The position numbers and the translations under genes were made by a program. DNA of 64,000 nucleotides from CAILHX01 sp964511385 (GTDB taxonomy: Bacteria; Pseudomonadota; Gammaproteobacteria; Burkholderiales; Methylophilaceae). The notes under the pieces are model-generated. The model made no database searches. It was given only the letters and a program-made list of their open reading frames with translations, and was not told the DNA's origin. Below are positions 34,316 through 42,966 of this stretch, one piece after another. The first letter of the stretch is position 1; each line of letters starts with the position of its first letter. Location: contig CAZEFE010000002.1 in the NCBI GenBank assembly GCA_964511385.1, positions 248,001 to 312,000 on the forward strand. Direction: 5' to 3'.

Positions 34316-35125
34316 ATGGCCAGTCAAACTGACCTCAAGATTGTGGGTTCCCTGTGGTTAGGGCGTGATGAGCAGAATCTGCTGAGCGACAAGCGTATCG
34401 CCTTGTTGGAAAAGATCGGCGAGTGCGGTTCGATCACACAGGCGGCCAAGGCTGCTGGCTTGAGCTACAAAGGCGCCTGGGATGCGGTGGATGCGATGAA
34501 CAGCATGTTCGGCGAGCCGCTGGTGGCGACCATGACCGGAGGCAAAGGGGGTGGGGGTACGCACCTTACCGCGATCGGCATCCGTATCGTTGATGCCTAC
34601 AGCGCCTTGCGGCGGGAGCAACAGCGCTTCCTGAAGGCAGCCAGTGCCGGCATCGAAGATTTTGACAATGTGTACCAGATGATCAGGAGGCTGTCGGTGA
34701 AAACCAGCGCGCGCAATCAGTTCTTTGGTAAGGTGAGTGCGATCAAACTCGGCCCCGTCAACGTAGAGGTCGAGCTGACGCTGACCGGTGGCGACAAGAT
34801 TCATGCTGTTATCACGCATGACGGGCTGGATAATCTCGGCCTCAAGATCGGCAGCGATGCCTGGGCGCTGGTCAAGGCCAGCTGGATCATCCTGGCGTTG
34901 CCCGAAGCCGCCAGGCAGGTCAGCGCCAGGAACAAGCTGATCGGCAAGATTACACGCATCACGCCAGGCAATGTGAATACTGAAGTGGTGCTGCAATTGG
35001 ATGGCGGCAACACGGTGAGCGTGGTTATCACCAACGACAGCGTGACTAGCCTGGACCTGAAAGAGGGGCTGGAAGTGTGCGCCGTATTCAAGGCCAGCAG
35101 CGTGATTCTGGGAGTGACCGACTGA
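34316..35125 (+). CDS. modE: Molybdate-responsive transcriptional regulator ModE
   Basis: The 269-residue protein has a LysR-like winged HTH at about 22-110: RIALLEKIGECGSITQAAKAAGLSYKGAWDAV, then ATMTGGKGGGGTHLT for the wing. Two Mop/TOBE molybdate-binding domains follow (about 127-195, starting TSARNQFFGKV, and 198-265, starting VSARNKLIGKI). This is the full ModE architecture of E. coli. With molybdate bound, ModE dimers usually repress uptake genes. Three matching operator-like sites occur in this window. The gene is monocistronic, with a ModE box before it and another after it. Confidence 0.95.
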   Translation: MASQTDLKIVGSLWLGRDEQNLLSDKRIALLEKIGECGSITQAAKAAGLSYKGAWDAVDAMNSMFGEPLVATMTGGKGGGGTHLTAIGIRIVDAYSALRREQQRFLKAASAGIEDFDNVYQMIRRLSVKTSARNQFFGKVSAIKLGPVNVEVELTLTGGDKIHAVITHDGLDNLGLKIGSDAWALVKASWIILALPEAARQVSARNKLIGKITRITPGNVNTEVVLQLDGGNTVSVVITNDSVTSLDLKEGLEVCAVFKASSVILGVTD

Positions 35126-35145
35126 GCCGATGTTTTTTTGCCAAT

Positions 35146-35170
35146 CGTTATTTAGTTTTATTTATTGCGA
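35146..35170. promoter_or_regulatory. ModE box 2 (upstream of porin-modA operon)
   Basis: CGTTATTTAGTT, three bases, TTTATTGCGA: the same 25-bp layout as boxes 1 and 3. It ends 21 bp before the porin start codon, with only T-rich sequence and the AAAGGAG ribosome site between. A bound repressor there would cover the promoter or start site. Confidence 0.78.
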
Positions 35171-35191
35171 TTTTTTTAAAGGAGCCTGGAA

Positions 35192-36601
35192 ATGAAACCA
35201 GTATGGAAGTTGAAGTGCGGCTTATTGCTTGCCCTGTGCGTCAGCACTGCTTATGCGGACGATGCCACTGATGAAAAGATCAAGCAGTTGCAGAAAATGC
35301 TGGAACAGCAGCAATGGCAGATGAAAGCGATGGCTGATGAACTGGCTGCCCTGCAGCAGGGAAGAACTAGTGACAAAGGCAAGAGCACGGGTGCCCCGGT
35401 GATGGCTGCATTCAAGGACGGCCTGGTCTTTGATGATGGTAGTGGTAACTGGAAGCTGCAACTCAACGGACGAGTGCAGGGCGATTACCGCACTTATGAC
35501 CCAAGCGAGTGGAAAAGCGACACTTTCAGCATCCGACGTGCGCGTTTTGGCGGAACATTCTCCTTCCTGAAGGATTTCGCCGTACGTGTTGAGGGCGAAT
35601 ACGCCAATGACAATACCGGCGCCAAGGGCACCACGGCGCTCACTTATGGTTACCTTGATTTTACCCGCTGGAAAGGAGCCAAGATTCGCGTGGGTCAGTT
35701 CAAGCCTTTTTTTGGCCTGGAACGGGCTTACAGCACTAACTTCACCGATTTTACCGAACTGTCCCTGGCCACCAACAATGGCAGCATTTTTACCTCGACT
35801 TATGACCGTGGTGTCATGCTGTACGGCGACCCTTTGCCATGGCTCAATTACAATGCCTATGTCGTCAACGGTACCGGCCAGAATAACGATGATATCAACG
35901 ATGCCAAGGATATTGGCGGGCGGGTCAACGCGAACTTTGCCGCCCTGGCAGACATCAAGGATGCGGTGATTCATGTGGGAGCCTCCGCTAGCAAGGGCAG
36001 TATCGGTTTTTCAACGGCGGCTGGGAGCAGTATCAGCCAGGCAACCGAGGGTAGCGGCGCGACGTTTTTCAGCATTACCGGCCTGGGAAATTCCAAGGCT
36101 GATCGCAGTCGTTGGGGGTTGGAAGCCGCACTGGCTTACGGGCCGGTCAAACTGCAGACGGAATACATCAACGCCAATTTCGAGGGTATCAAAGCCCCGG
36201 CAACGGCTTTTGATAACGATATCAAGGTCTGGTATGCCGACCTGAACTGGCTGGTGACAGGTGAGAGCTGGAGCGACGCTTACAAGAGCGGTGTGTTCGG
36301 CCGTATCAAACCCAAGCGCAATTTCGATGACAAGGATGGCTGGGGCGCGTTTGAACTGGGGTTACGCTATAGCCGGTTCGATGCCTCGGATTTCAACGCC
36401 TTGCTGCCCGCAGCAACGGCCACGACAGCGTACACCAGCGAAGCCGATGCCTGGACCGCCGGTGCCAAATGGATACTCAACCCCAATGCGCGTGTTCTGC
36501 TCAACTATGTGCACAGCGAATTCGATACGCCGATCCGCGTCAATCGTAAGTTGGATGACAACGAAGACGCAGTAGTGGTGCGCGCGCAGTACGATTTCTA
36601 A
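35192..36601 (+). CDS. OprP/OprO-type porin
   Basis: The 469-residue outer-membrane protein starts with a signal peptide ending near STAYA (residue 22). A short coiled coil (KIKQLQKMLEQQQWQMKAMADELAALQ, about 28-55) follows, then a beta-barrel of the phosphate-selective porin O/P family (SIRRARFGGTFSFLKDFAVRVEGEY, IRVGQFKPFFGLERAYST). The C-terminus ends in Phe (RAQYDF), as required for barrel insertion. The family usually admits anions. A ModE box upstream and modA 11 bp downstream suggest that it lets molybdate or tungstate cross the outer membrane. AAAGGAG precedes the ATG. Confidence 0.85.
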   Translation: MKPVWKLKCGLLLALCVSTAYADDATDEKIKQLQKMLEQQQWQMKAMADELAALQQGRTSDKGKSTGAPVMAAFKDGLVFDDGSGNWKLQLNGRVQGDYRTYDPSEWKSDTFSIRRARFGGTFSFLKDFAVRVEGEYANDNTGAKGTTALTYGYLDFTRWKGAKIRVGQFKPFFGLERAYSTNFTDFTELSLATNNGSIFTSTYDRGVMLYGDPLPWLNYNAYVVNGTGQNNDDINDAKDIGGRVNANFAALADIKDAVIHVGASASKGSIGFSTAAGSSISQATEGSGATFFSITGLGNSKADRSRWGLEAALAYGPVKLQTEYINANFEGIKAPATAFDNDIKVWYADLNWLVTGESWSDAYKSGVFGRIKPKRNFDDKDGWGAFELGLRYSRFDASDFNALLPAATATTAYTSEADAWTAGAKWILNPNARVLLNYVHSEFDTPIRVNRKLDDNEDAVVVRAQYDF

Positions 36602-36612
36602 GGAGAGCCAGC

Positions 36613-37377
36613 ATGAACATGAAATTACTGAAACAGGGCTTCGTTGGCCTTGCATTGCTGGCATTCAGCCTTGCGGCCAGCGCCGAACCGCTCACCGTGG
36701 CGATTGCCGCCAACCTGAAATACGTGTTCGACGATCTCGCCGCCGAGTTCAAGAAAGAGACTGGGATCGAGGTGCAAGGGGTGCCCAACGCCTCTGGCAA
36801 GATTGCAACGCAGGTCAGGAACGGCGCGCCGTTTGACGTATTCCTGTCCGCTGACACGGATTTTCCAGAAGGTCTGTACAAGGATGGTTTTGCCACCACG
36901 CCACCCAAGGTTTATGCCTACGGGCTGCTGGTACTATGGACGCAAAAAGGCGTAGATCTGGGCAAGGGCGTGACCGTACTGACCGATGCCGGCGTGGGCA
37001 AGATCGCCATCGCCAACCCCAAGGTGGCGCCGTTTGGCAGGCAGACGCTGAAAGTACTGGATTTCTACAAAGTGCGCGCTGCCGTTGAGCCCAAGCTGGT
37101 GTATGGCGAGAGCATCACCCAGGTCAGCCAGTACGTGGACAGCAAGGCGGTCGATGTCGGCTTCAGCGCCAAATCCATCGTGGTTGCGCCGGAAACGGCG
37201 GGCAAGGGCAAGTGGGTGGAAGTGCCGCCGGAAAGCTACGAGCCGATTGCACAGGGCGTGGTGATCCTGAAACATGGTTCGGAAACCAATGGCGAAGCTG
37301 CGCGCAAGTTCTACGGTTTCGTGCAATCCGCCAAGGCCCGAGAAATTTTCGCCAAGAACGGGTACAAACTGCCGTGA
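36613..37377 (+). CDS. modA: Molybdate ABC transporter periplasmic binding protein
   Basis: The 254-residue protein has a signal peptide cut near SLAASA (about residue 24). The binding-protein fold contains AIAANLKYVFDDLAAEF, PNASGKIATQVRNGAPFDVFLSAD and GESITQVSQYVDSKAVDVGFSA, all typical ModA segments that hold the oxyanion through backbone and Ser contacts. The 3' end overlaps the TOBE gene by 4 bp (GTGA). Molybdate versus tungstate preference cannot be decided by eye. Confidence 0.95.
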   Translation: MNMKLLKQGFVGLALLAFSLAASAEPLTVAIAANLKYVFDDLAAEFKKETGIEVQGVPNASGKIATQVRNGAPFDVFLSADTDFPEGLYKDGFATTPPKVYAYGLLVLWTQKGVDLGKGVTVLTDAGVGKIAIANPKVAPFGRQTLKVLDFYKVRAAVEPKLVYGESITQVSQYVDSKAVDVGFSAKSIVVAPETAGKGKWVEVPPESYEPIAQGVVILKHGSETNGEAARKFYGFVQSAKAREIFAKNGYKLP

Positions 37378-37787
37378 ACAGGCTGAACGGAACCATCGCC
37401 GCCATTGAATGTAACCGCCATATGTCGCTGGTAGACGTGGTGGTGAGCGGCGATGTGTTTTCCGCAACGCTGCTGGAAACACCGGAAATGGCCGGCTATC
37501 TCCGGGTGGGGGCCAATGTCACGCTGCTGTTCAAGGAAACCGAAGTGGCGCTGGCAAAAAACTTGAGCGGAGCCATCAGCCTGCGCAATCGCTTTGGCGT
37601 GACGGTAAACGGTATCGAGCGCGGCGACATCCTGAGTGCCGTGGCGCTGGATTATGCCGGGCAGGCGCTGACCAGCGTCATTACCACGCGTGCCGTGGAT
37701 CGCTTGCAACTGGTTGTGGGCGAAACCGTGGAAGCCTTGGTCAAGGCCAATGAAATTGCACTGATGGAAGGTCACCATGACCATTGA
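37374..37787 (+). CDS. Stand-alone tandem TOBE-domain (molbindin-like) protein
   Basis: The 137-residue protein consists of two diverged TOBE/Mop repeats (about 3-68: LNGTIAAIECNRHMSLVDVVVSGD; about 72-135: LSGAISLRNRFGVTVNGIERGD). No DNA-binding part is present. The start is GTG at 37374, overlapping modA's TGA; the frame is also open upstream inside modA, but that part is out of place. It overlaps modB by 11 bp. Proteins of this type bind molybdate in the cytoplasm. Being inside the transporter operon, it may buffer or deliver the oxyanion. Confidence 0.8.
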   Translation: MNRLNGTIAAIECNRHMSLVDVVVSGDVFSATLLETPEMAGYLRVGANVTLLFKETEVALAKNLSGAISLRNRFGVTVNGIERGDILSAVALDYAGQALTSVITTRAVDRLQLVVGETVEALVKANEIALMEGHHDH

Positions 37788-38436
37788 CTGGCAACCCTTG
37801 ATCCTCACTTTCAAGCTGGCGGCGGTTACCACCGCCATCCTGCTCTGCATCGGCGTGCCCTTCGCCTGGTGGCTGGCGCAGACCAGAATCAGGCTCAAGC
37901 CCGCCGTCGAGGCGCTGGTCAGTATGCCGCTGGTGCTGCCGCCGTCGGTGCTGGGTTTTTATTTGCTACTCGCCTTCAGCCCGGAGCACTGGTTCGGGCA
38001 ATGGCTGGATCGCGTCGCCGGGCTCAAGCTGGCATTCAGTTTCCAGGGACTGGTGGTGGCTTCCATCATTTTCAGTTTTCCTTTCCTGGTGCACCCGATC
38101 CAGGCTGCGTTCCAGAATTTACCAAAAAGTTTGAGCGATGCCGCGCGCGTGCTGGGAAAATCCAACTGGCAAATATTCCTGCGTGTGCTGTTGCCCAATA
38201 TCAAGCCGGCGTTGTTGTCCGGCACCGTATTGTCCTTTGCCCATACCGTGGGTGAGTTCGGCGTGGTGCTGATGATAGGCGGCAACCTGCCCAACCAGAC
38301 GCGCGTCGCCTCGATCGCCATTTACGACGAGGTGGAATCCCTTAATTATGCTGCCGCCAACTTCTACGCCGGAGTGCTGTTCTGCCTGTCGTTCCTGATT
38401 TTGCTGGTGGTTTACGTGGTCAATCGCAAAAAATGA
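37777..38436 (+). CDS. modB: Molybdate ABC transporter permease
   Basis: The 219-residue inner-membrane permease has about five helices. The cytoplasmic coupling (EAA) loop SLSDAARVLGKSNWQIFLRVLLPNIKPAL lies near residue 115-145. FAHTVGEFGVVLMIGGNLPNQTR is highly characteristic of ModB. It overlaps the TOBE gene upstream by 11 bp and modC downstream by 4 bp. Confidence 0.95.
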   Translation: MTIDWQPLILTFKLAAVTTAILLCIGVPFAWWLAQTRIRLKPAVEALVSMPLVLPPSVLGFYLLLAFSPEHWFGQWLDRVAGLKLAFSFQGLVVASIIFSFPFLVHPIQAAFQNLPKSLSDAARVLGKSNWQIFLRVLLPNIKPALLSGTVLSFAHTVGEFGVVLMIGGNLPNQTRVASIAIYDEVESLNYAAANFYAGVLFCLSFLILLVVYVVNRKK

Positions 38437-39308
38437 TAAGCGCCAGCCTCCATAAGCGTCTGCACGGTGCCCAAGGCGAATTTGAGCTGGCTGCCCACCT
38501 GGAAATCGCCCAAGGCGAATTTGTCGCCCTGTTTGGCCCCTCCGGCGTGGGCAAGACCACGCTGCTGCGCTGCCTGGCCGGGCTGGAGCGGCCGGAACAG
38601 GGCAGGGTGATGGTCGGCGGCGCTACCTGGTTCGACAGCGCCAGTCGCATTGGCCTGGCGCCGCAGCAGCGGCAGGTGGGTTATGTGTTCCAGGATTACG
38701 CGCTGTTTCCCAACATGACCGTGCGCGGCAACCTGGAATTCGCATTAAGAAAAGGCGCTGACAAAAAACGCGTCAATGAACTGCTGGAACTGATGGAACT
38801 GGGCGAACTGCAACAGCGCAAGCCAGAAACCCTATCCGGCGGACAGAAGCAGCGCGTGGCACTGGCGCGGGCGCTGGTCTCCGAGCCACGCCTGCTGTTG
38901 CTGGACGAGCCGCTTTCCGCGCTGGATTCCGCCATCCGATCGCGGTTGCAGGACGAGATTTTGCGCCTGCAAAAGCATTTCGGCATTACCGCCATCATCG
39001 TCAGCCACGATGTCGGCGAGGTTTACAAACTCGCCAACCGCGTGATGGTGATGGAAGCCGGGAAAATCGTGCGGCAAGGCAGCCCCGCCGAGGTATTCAG
39101 CACCGGGCAGACCAGCGGTAAGTTCCGCTTTACCGGCGAAATTCTGGTCATCGAGCCCATGGCTGTCCTGTTCTCGCTGACGGTGCTGGTTGGCAACCAG
39201 ATCGTGCGCGTGGTGGCCACCCGCGATGAAGCCGCCGAACTGCATCCCGGCGACCGCGTGATGATGGTGTCCAAGGCATTCAACCCCATGGTGTTGAAAC
39301 TGGATTAG
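38433..39308 (+). CDS. modC: Molybdate ABC transporter ATP-binding protein
   Basis: In this 291-residue ATPase Walker A is FGPSGVGKTTLLR (near 32), the Q-loop is YVFQDYALFPNM, the signature is LSGGQKQRVALARAL (near 131), Walker B is LLLLDEPLSALD and the switch His is in IIVSHDVGEVY. A short C-terminal TOBE half (about 235-290) is present, so it is shorter than E. coli ModC (about 352). It is the last gene of the porin-modA-TOBE-modB-modC operon; 88 bp with ModE box 3 follow. Confidence 0.94.
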   Translation: MISASLHKRLHGAQGEFELAAHLEIAQGEFVALFGPSGVGKTTLLRCLAGLERPEQGRVMVGGATWFDSASRIGLAPQQRQVGYVFQDYALFPNMTVRGNLEFALRKGADKKRVNELLELMELGELQQRKPETLSGGQKQRVALARALVSEPRLLLLDEPLSALDSAIRSRLQDEILRLQKHFGITAIIVSHDVGEVYKLANRVMVMEAGKIVRQGSPAEVFSTGQTSGKFRFTGEILVIEPMAVLFSLTVLVGNQIVRVVATRDEAAELHPGDRVMMVSKAFNPMVLKLD

Positions 39309-39330
39309 CAGCCGGTTTTTATTTGCCTAC

Positions 39331-39355
39331 CGTTATGTAGTTAACTTTATTGCGA
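39331..39355. promoter_or_regulatory. ModE box 3 (upstream of TonB receptor operon)
   Basis: CGTTATGTAGTT, three bases, TTTATTGCGA: 25 bp with the same phase as boxes 1 and 2. It ends 41 bp before the receptor start codon, with an AT-rich stretch between that could hold the -10. This places the TonB-dependent receptor and the genes behind it under the same regulator as modABC. Confidence 0.78.
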
Positions 39356-39396
39356 AATTAATTTTTTTATAAATTTGATTTAAAAGGGGAAATTAG

Positions 39397-41571
39397 ATGG
39401 AAGCGAGATGGATGGTAAAGCCTGTCTGGGTGGCGATATGGGTTCTTGGCGGTACGTTCAATGTTTCAGCGGATGACGGTTTGCTGTCGCGCGACATTAT
39501 CAAGAATGCAATCGCACAAGCCGACACAACATTACCCACGGTGGAAGTCACTGCCGATATGCCGGCGGATGCCAGTAACGCCGCGGACAAAACATCAACC
39601 TCGTCCACGGCCGACGTCAGGCCCGATCTCGCTCCCGACAGCATCCAGAACATGTACCGGGTTGAGTCGACGGCGCGGTTCGGCACCGAGGTGATGACCA
39701 AAAAGGATATAGAAGCCTTACACCCCAAGGATGTATTCGACCTGCTGGATAAAGCGAACGGCCTGGACCTGACTTACCAGGGGAGGAAAAGCCCGTATTT
39801 CCTCAACGAGCGCGGCGGCGGTAGCTTGACCTATATCCTTGACGGCGCGCTGTTACCCACGCAGACCAACCGGATACTGCAAAGCATTCCGCTGGCGGCC
39901 ATCGAGCAGATACAGATTGTCCGGGGGTCGACTTCCCTGGCGCTCGGGCCATCCATTCCCATCGGTGCATCCAACTCGCCGTCCGGACTTAACACCGGTT
40001 TTGTGATCATCCGTACCAAACGGGCTGCCAGGACCGAAGCCAAGCTTACGGCATCCGTTGAAAAAGCGGTTTCCCAACCGACCGCAAACAAGGAAAGCCT
40101 CTATGCCGGGACGCATCTGGGCGAGCCGGAATCGGTCAACGGTTATGTTGGTGGAATGCTTTCACGCACGGACGTGCCGAGCAAGGATACCTGGTTTGAC
40201 GGGCAGGATGACAGCTCAAAAATGGCTACCGGGGGATTCAGTATCGGCAAGTTCTCCATCAACGGCATGGCATATAAGAGCCGCGCCGGGTTTGAAATGC
40301 AGCGCGGGGTCAGTAACACCGGTGTGCTGGATAACTCGAAGTGGTATTACGACCCGCTGGTCACGACGGTGCTGTCATCGGATATGAGCATGCAGTGGAG
40401 CGAGAACCAGACGACCTTGTTCTCCATTTTCAAAACGATGTACCACCAGCATGAGGTCAATGAAAACTTTACCGGCGTTCCTGCACGCTCCGACAAGGAT
40501 TTTGACGAATCCACCGACGGCTACAGCCTTCGCCACAACGCCAGGTTCGGGAACACCTTGCTGCAACTGGGCGGGCAGGTCGAGAACAGCAGGGGATACG
40601 GCCCCAACACCAGTTCCAACTATAACAACTGGGATACCAGCGTCAAAGGATGGTCGGCTTCGGTCGAGCAAGGGCTGTTTGATAATGCCGTGACGCTGGA
40701 TGCTGGTTACCGCAAGGACAAGAAACATATCGACCATTCCGTCAGTTTCAGCCCGGCAGGTGCCGCCGGCACGTGGCCGGCACAGATTGCAGCAAGGCTT
40801 GCCGCCAATAATGACGTGGACATGGCGCCGGCAAAGATTTTCACCCTGGGCGCGCGCTGGAAAATAAACGACATGTTCGCCCTGAACGGCCGCTATTTTG
40901 ATGGCGATGAGGGGGCGTCGGGCGATTTCGATATTGTGATGGCAGGTAACAAACCGCTGCATGCCGAACAGCAGAAACGCCGGGAAGTCGCCTTCGAGGC
41001 CAGTCCGTGGCCGTATTTCAAGCCGATGCTGACATTGTTCGATATCGACATCAAAAACCAGAAGACCGCAACGAACAATACCTACGTGGTGAACGGCGAA
41101 ACTTTTTATTTCTACACCGAAAACGATTCCCACCGCCAGGGGCTGGAATTGCTGGTGAAAGGAAACTTAGCACCTAAAACCGCGTACAGCTTTGCCTGGA
41201 CTCATATGTACGACAACGAAACCATCACCAATGGCGTAGCGGTTGATGATAACGGCATTAAAACCCCGATGAACCTGTATACCGCGCGGCTGAGCCATGA
41301 ATGGGATGATTACCGCGCCAACCTGTCGGTGAAGAAGGTGGGCGCGTATATAGCCTCGACCAGTTCGCCCGGCACCTTTGTCGGCGAATTCGGCGACTAC
41401 ACCCGCGTCGATGCCAATCTCGCGCGGGATTTCAGGTTGGACGGGCACAAACTCACGGCAAAAATCTATGGGCGCAACCTGGGTAACGACCATTACACAA
41501 CCAAATACGTCACCGGTTATTACTATGACCGGGGCCGCACACTGGGTGTGGAAGTTTCCGCCGAATTCTGA
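39397..41571 (+). CDS. TonB-dependent outer-membrane receptor, probably for molybdenum species
   Basis: The 724-residue protein has a signal peptide (cut near VSADD, about residue 26). A TonB-box-like TLPTVEVTA lies near 45, a plug domain at about 95-215 (FDLLDKANGLDLTYQG, ILDGALLPTQ, IEQIQIVRGSTSLALG), then a 22-strand-type barrel ending in an aromatic residue (GVEVSAEF). It is preceded by a ModE box and followed by a binding protein, a di-heme protein and TonB. By context the cargo is molybdate, tungstate or a metal-chelate complex. This is an inference, since classic receptors carry siderophores or cobalamin. Confidence 0.9.
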   Translation: MEARWMVKPVWVAIWVLGGTFNVSADDGLLSRDIIKNAIAQADTTLPTVEVTADMPADASNAADKTSTSSTADVRPDLAPDSIQNMYRVESTARFGTEVMTKKDIEALHPKDVFDLLDKANGLDLTYQGRKSPYFLNERGGGSLTYILDGALLPTQTNRILQSIPLAAIEQIQIVRGSTSLALGPSIPIGASNSPSGLNTGFVIIRTKRAARTEAKLTASVEKAVSQPTANKESLYAGTHLGEPESVNGYVGGMLSRTDVPSKDTWFDGQDDSSKMATGGFSIGKFSINGMAYKSRAGFEMQRGVSNTGVLDNSKWYYDPLVTTVLSSDMSMQWSENQTTLFSIFKTMYHQHEVNENFTGVPARSDKDFDESTDGYSLRHNARFGNTLLQLGGQVENSRGYGPNTSSNYNNWDTSVKGWSASVEQGLFDNAVTLDAGYRKDKKHIDHSVSFSPAGAAGTWPAQIAARLAANNDVDMAPAKIFTLGARWKINDMFALNGRYFDGDEGASGDFDIVMAGNKPLHAEQQKRREVAFEASPWPYFKPMLTLFDIDIKNQKTATNNTYVVNGETFYFYTENDSHRQGLELLVKGNLAPKTAYSFAWTHMYDNETITNGVAVDDNGIKTPMNLYTARLSHEWDDYRANLSVKKVGAYIASTSSPGTFVGEFGDYTRVDANLARDFRLDGHKLTAKIYGRNLGNDHYTTKYVTGYYYDRGRTLGVEVSAEF

Positions 41572-41586
41572 TGAAGGAGCCATCAC

Positions 41587-42966
41587 ATGGAAAAACCGGA
41601 TTCCGAGACTGAATACAGGGCATCCCGTCGTCGTTTCCTGACCGGTATGGCTGTCGGGGCCGCCACCCTGGCATGCCCGGCATGGGCGCGGTCGGGGCGC
41701 CAGACGGTAACGGTACTCACCAACCACAACGACGATACTTTTGCGTTGTTTGAAGAGGCTTTTGAAAAAGCGCAGCCCGATTACCGCATCAAGATCGTCT
41801 GGCTGATGCCGCCGGATGCAGCCAAACTGCTGCGGCGCAGGGAAAGCGATGGCCCGGACGTCTGGTGGACGGCGTCGCCGCGCAACCATATCGCCGACAT
41901 TGCTCCCGATGGCCTGCTGCAAGCTTTGCCTGCCGTGGATGCTGGACTGCCGTCCAGCATAGGCAACCTGCCGCTGGTTGCCGCCGACAACACTTACCGT
42001 GCCACGCAGATCACCGCATTCAGCTTCCTGGTCAACCGCAAGGCGATTGCCGAGCAGCAGCTGCCCTGGCCCTCTGACTGGCCAGTGCTGGCGCAGCCGG
42101 AATACGCGGGGAAAGTGGCACTCACCGATCCGCTCAAGGTACGCTTTGGCACCCTCCTGCTCGACGTTGCGCTCCAATCCTATGGCTGGGAGGCCGGCTG
42201 GGGCCTGTTGTCGGCGATTACGGGCAATGCTGTGCTGTTGCCCAAGGGATTGGCCGACGAGGTGAGCAGCGGCCGCCAGCCGGTGGCCCTGCATGTGGAT
42301 GTCATCCCCAATGCCGAACAACGCTTCCGCCAGCCGATGGAACGCGTTTATCCGGGACATGGCGGGATTGTGAATGCCGGTTACATCAGCATCATGAAAA
42401 ACAGCGCCAACGTCGAAGGCGCACGTGCTTTTGTCAATTTTGTGCTGTCGGCGGAAGGGCAGCGCCTGATGCTGTGTACCGATCTGCCGCGCCTGCCGGT
42501 GCGTCCTGAAGTCTATGCGAATGGCGGCGAGAAAGATCAATTCAACCCATTTGCCGCGCAGGCGGCCGGCCAGTTCACCTACCAGGCCGGCGGACCATCC
42601 GAGGCATGGCGTGCGGCTGTCGTGTCGGCGTTGTTTGCTGCCATGGACAAGGATCACAACCAGCTTGCCCAACTCTGGGCGCGCTTGCATGCCGCCGAAC
42701 GCAAGGCAGAGCCAACGCATACGGAGCAGGTGGCCAAGGCGCGCCATGCGCTGGAGCAGGTGCCGCTTGCCGCCGCCATGGCGGATAGCGAAGACATCAA
42801 GAAGGCCTTCCGCCCGCAACGCGGCCTGGCCGTGCCTCAGGAACCCGCACCGGAAGGCAATGCGCCGCTGTCGGAAGCGGCAAAGGCCTATGCCACCGCC
42901 TGGGAGGAGGCTTATCGGAATAATCGGGCGCAAGCCGCAAAATTACTGGACGAGATGGGCGCATGA
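41587..42966 (+). CDS. Tat-exported extracellular solute-binding protein
   Basis: This 459-residue protein starts with a twin-arginine signal (SRRRFLTGMAVGAATLACPAWA, about residues 13-34), so it is exported folded, perhaps with a bound cofactor or metal. The following 300 residues look like an ABC-type binding protein of the Fe3+/polyamine class (TVTVLTNHNDDTFALFEEAFEKAQPDY, GPDVWWTASPRNHI, YAGKVALTDPLKVRFG). The last 100 residues are an extra helical, Ala-rich tail. There is no matching permease nearby. It starts 15 bp after the receptor and overlaps the di-heme gene by 4 bp. The ligand is unknown. Confidence 0.8.
   Translation: MEKPDSETEYRASRRRFLTGMAVGAATLACPAWARSGRQTVTVLTNHNDDTFALFEEAFEKAQPDYRIKIVWLMPPDAAKLLRRRESDGPDVWWTASPRNHIADIAPDGLLQALPAVDAGLPSSIGNLPLVAADNTYRATQITAFSFLVNRKAIAEQQLPWPSDWPVLAQPEYAGKVALTDPLKVRFGTLLLDVALQSYGWEAGWGLLSAITGNAVLLPKGLADEVSSGRQPVALHVDVIPNAEQRFRQPMERVYPGHGGIVNAGYISIMKNSANVEGARAFVNFVLSAEGQRLMLCTDLPRLPVRPEVYANGGEKDQFNPFAAQAAGQFTYQAGGPSEAWRAAVVSALFAAMDKDHNQLAQLWARLHAAERKAEPTHTEQVAKARHALEQVPLAAAMADSEDIKKAFRPQRGLAVPQEPAPEGNAPLSEAAKAYATAWEEAYRNNRAQAAKLLDEMGA

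Noticed and set aside
41167..42933. 588-codon open frame on the minus strand
   Set aside because: It lies opposite the 3' end of the TonB receptor and the Tat-exported binding protein, both of which have clear family motifs. The antisense product is rich in Arg, His and Gly with no recognisable domain, as expected in GC-rich shadow frames.
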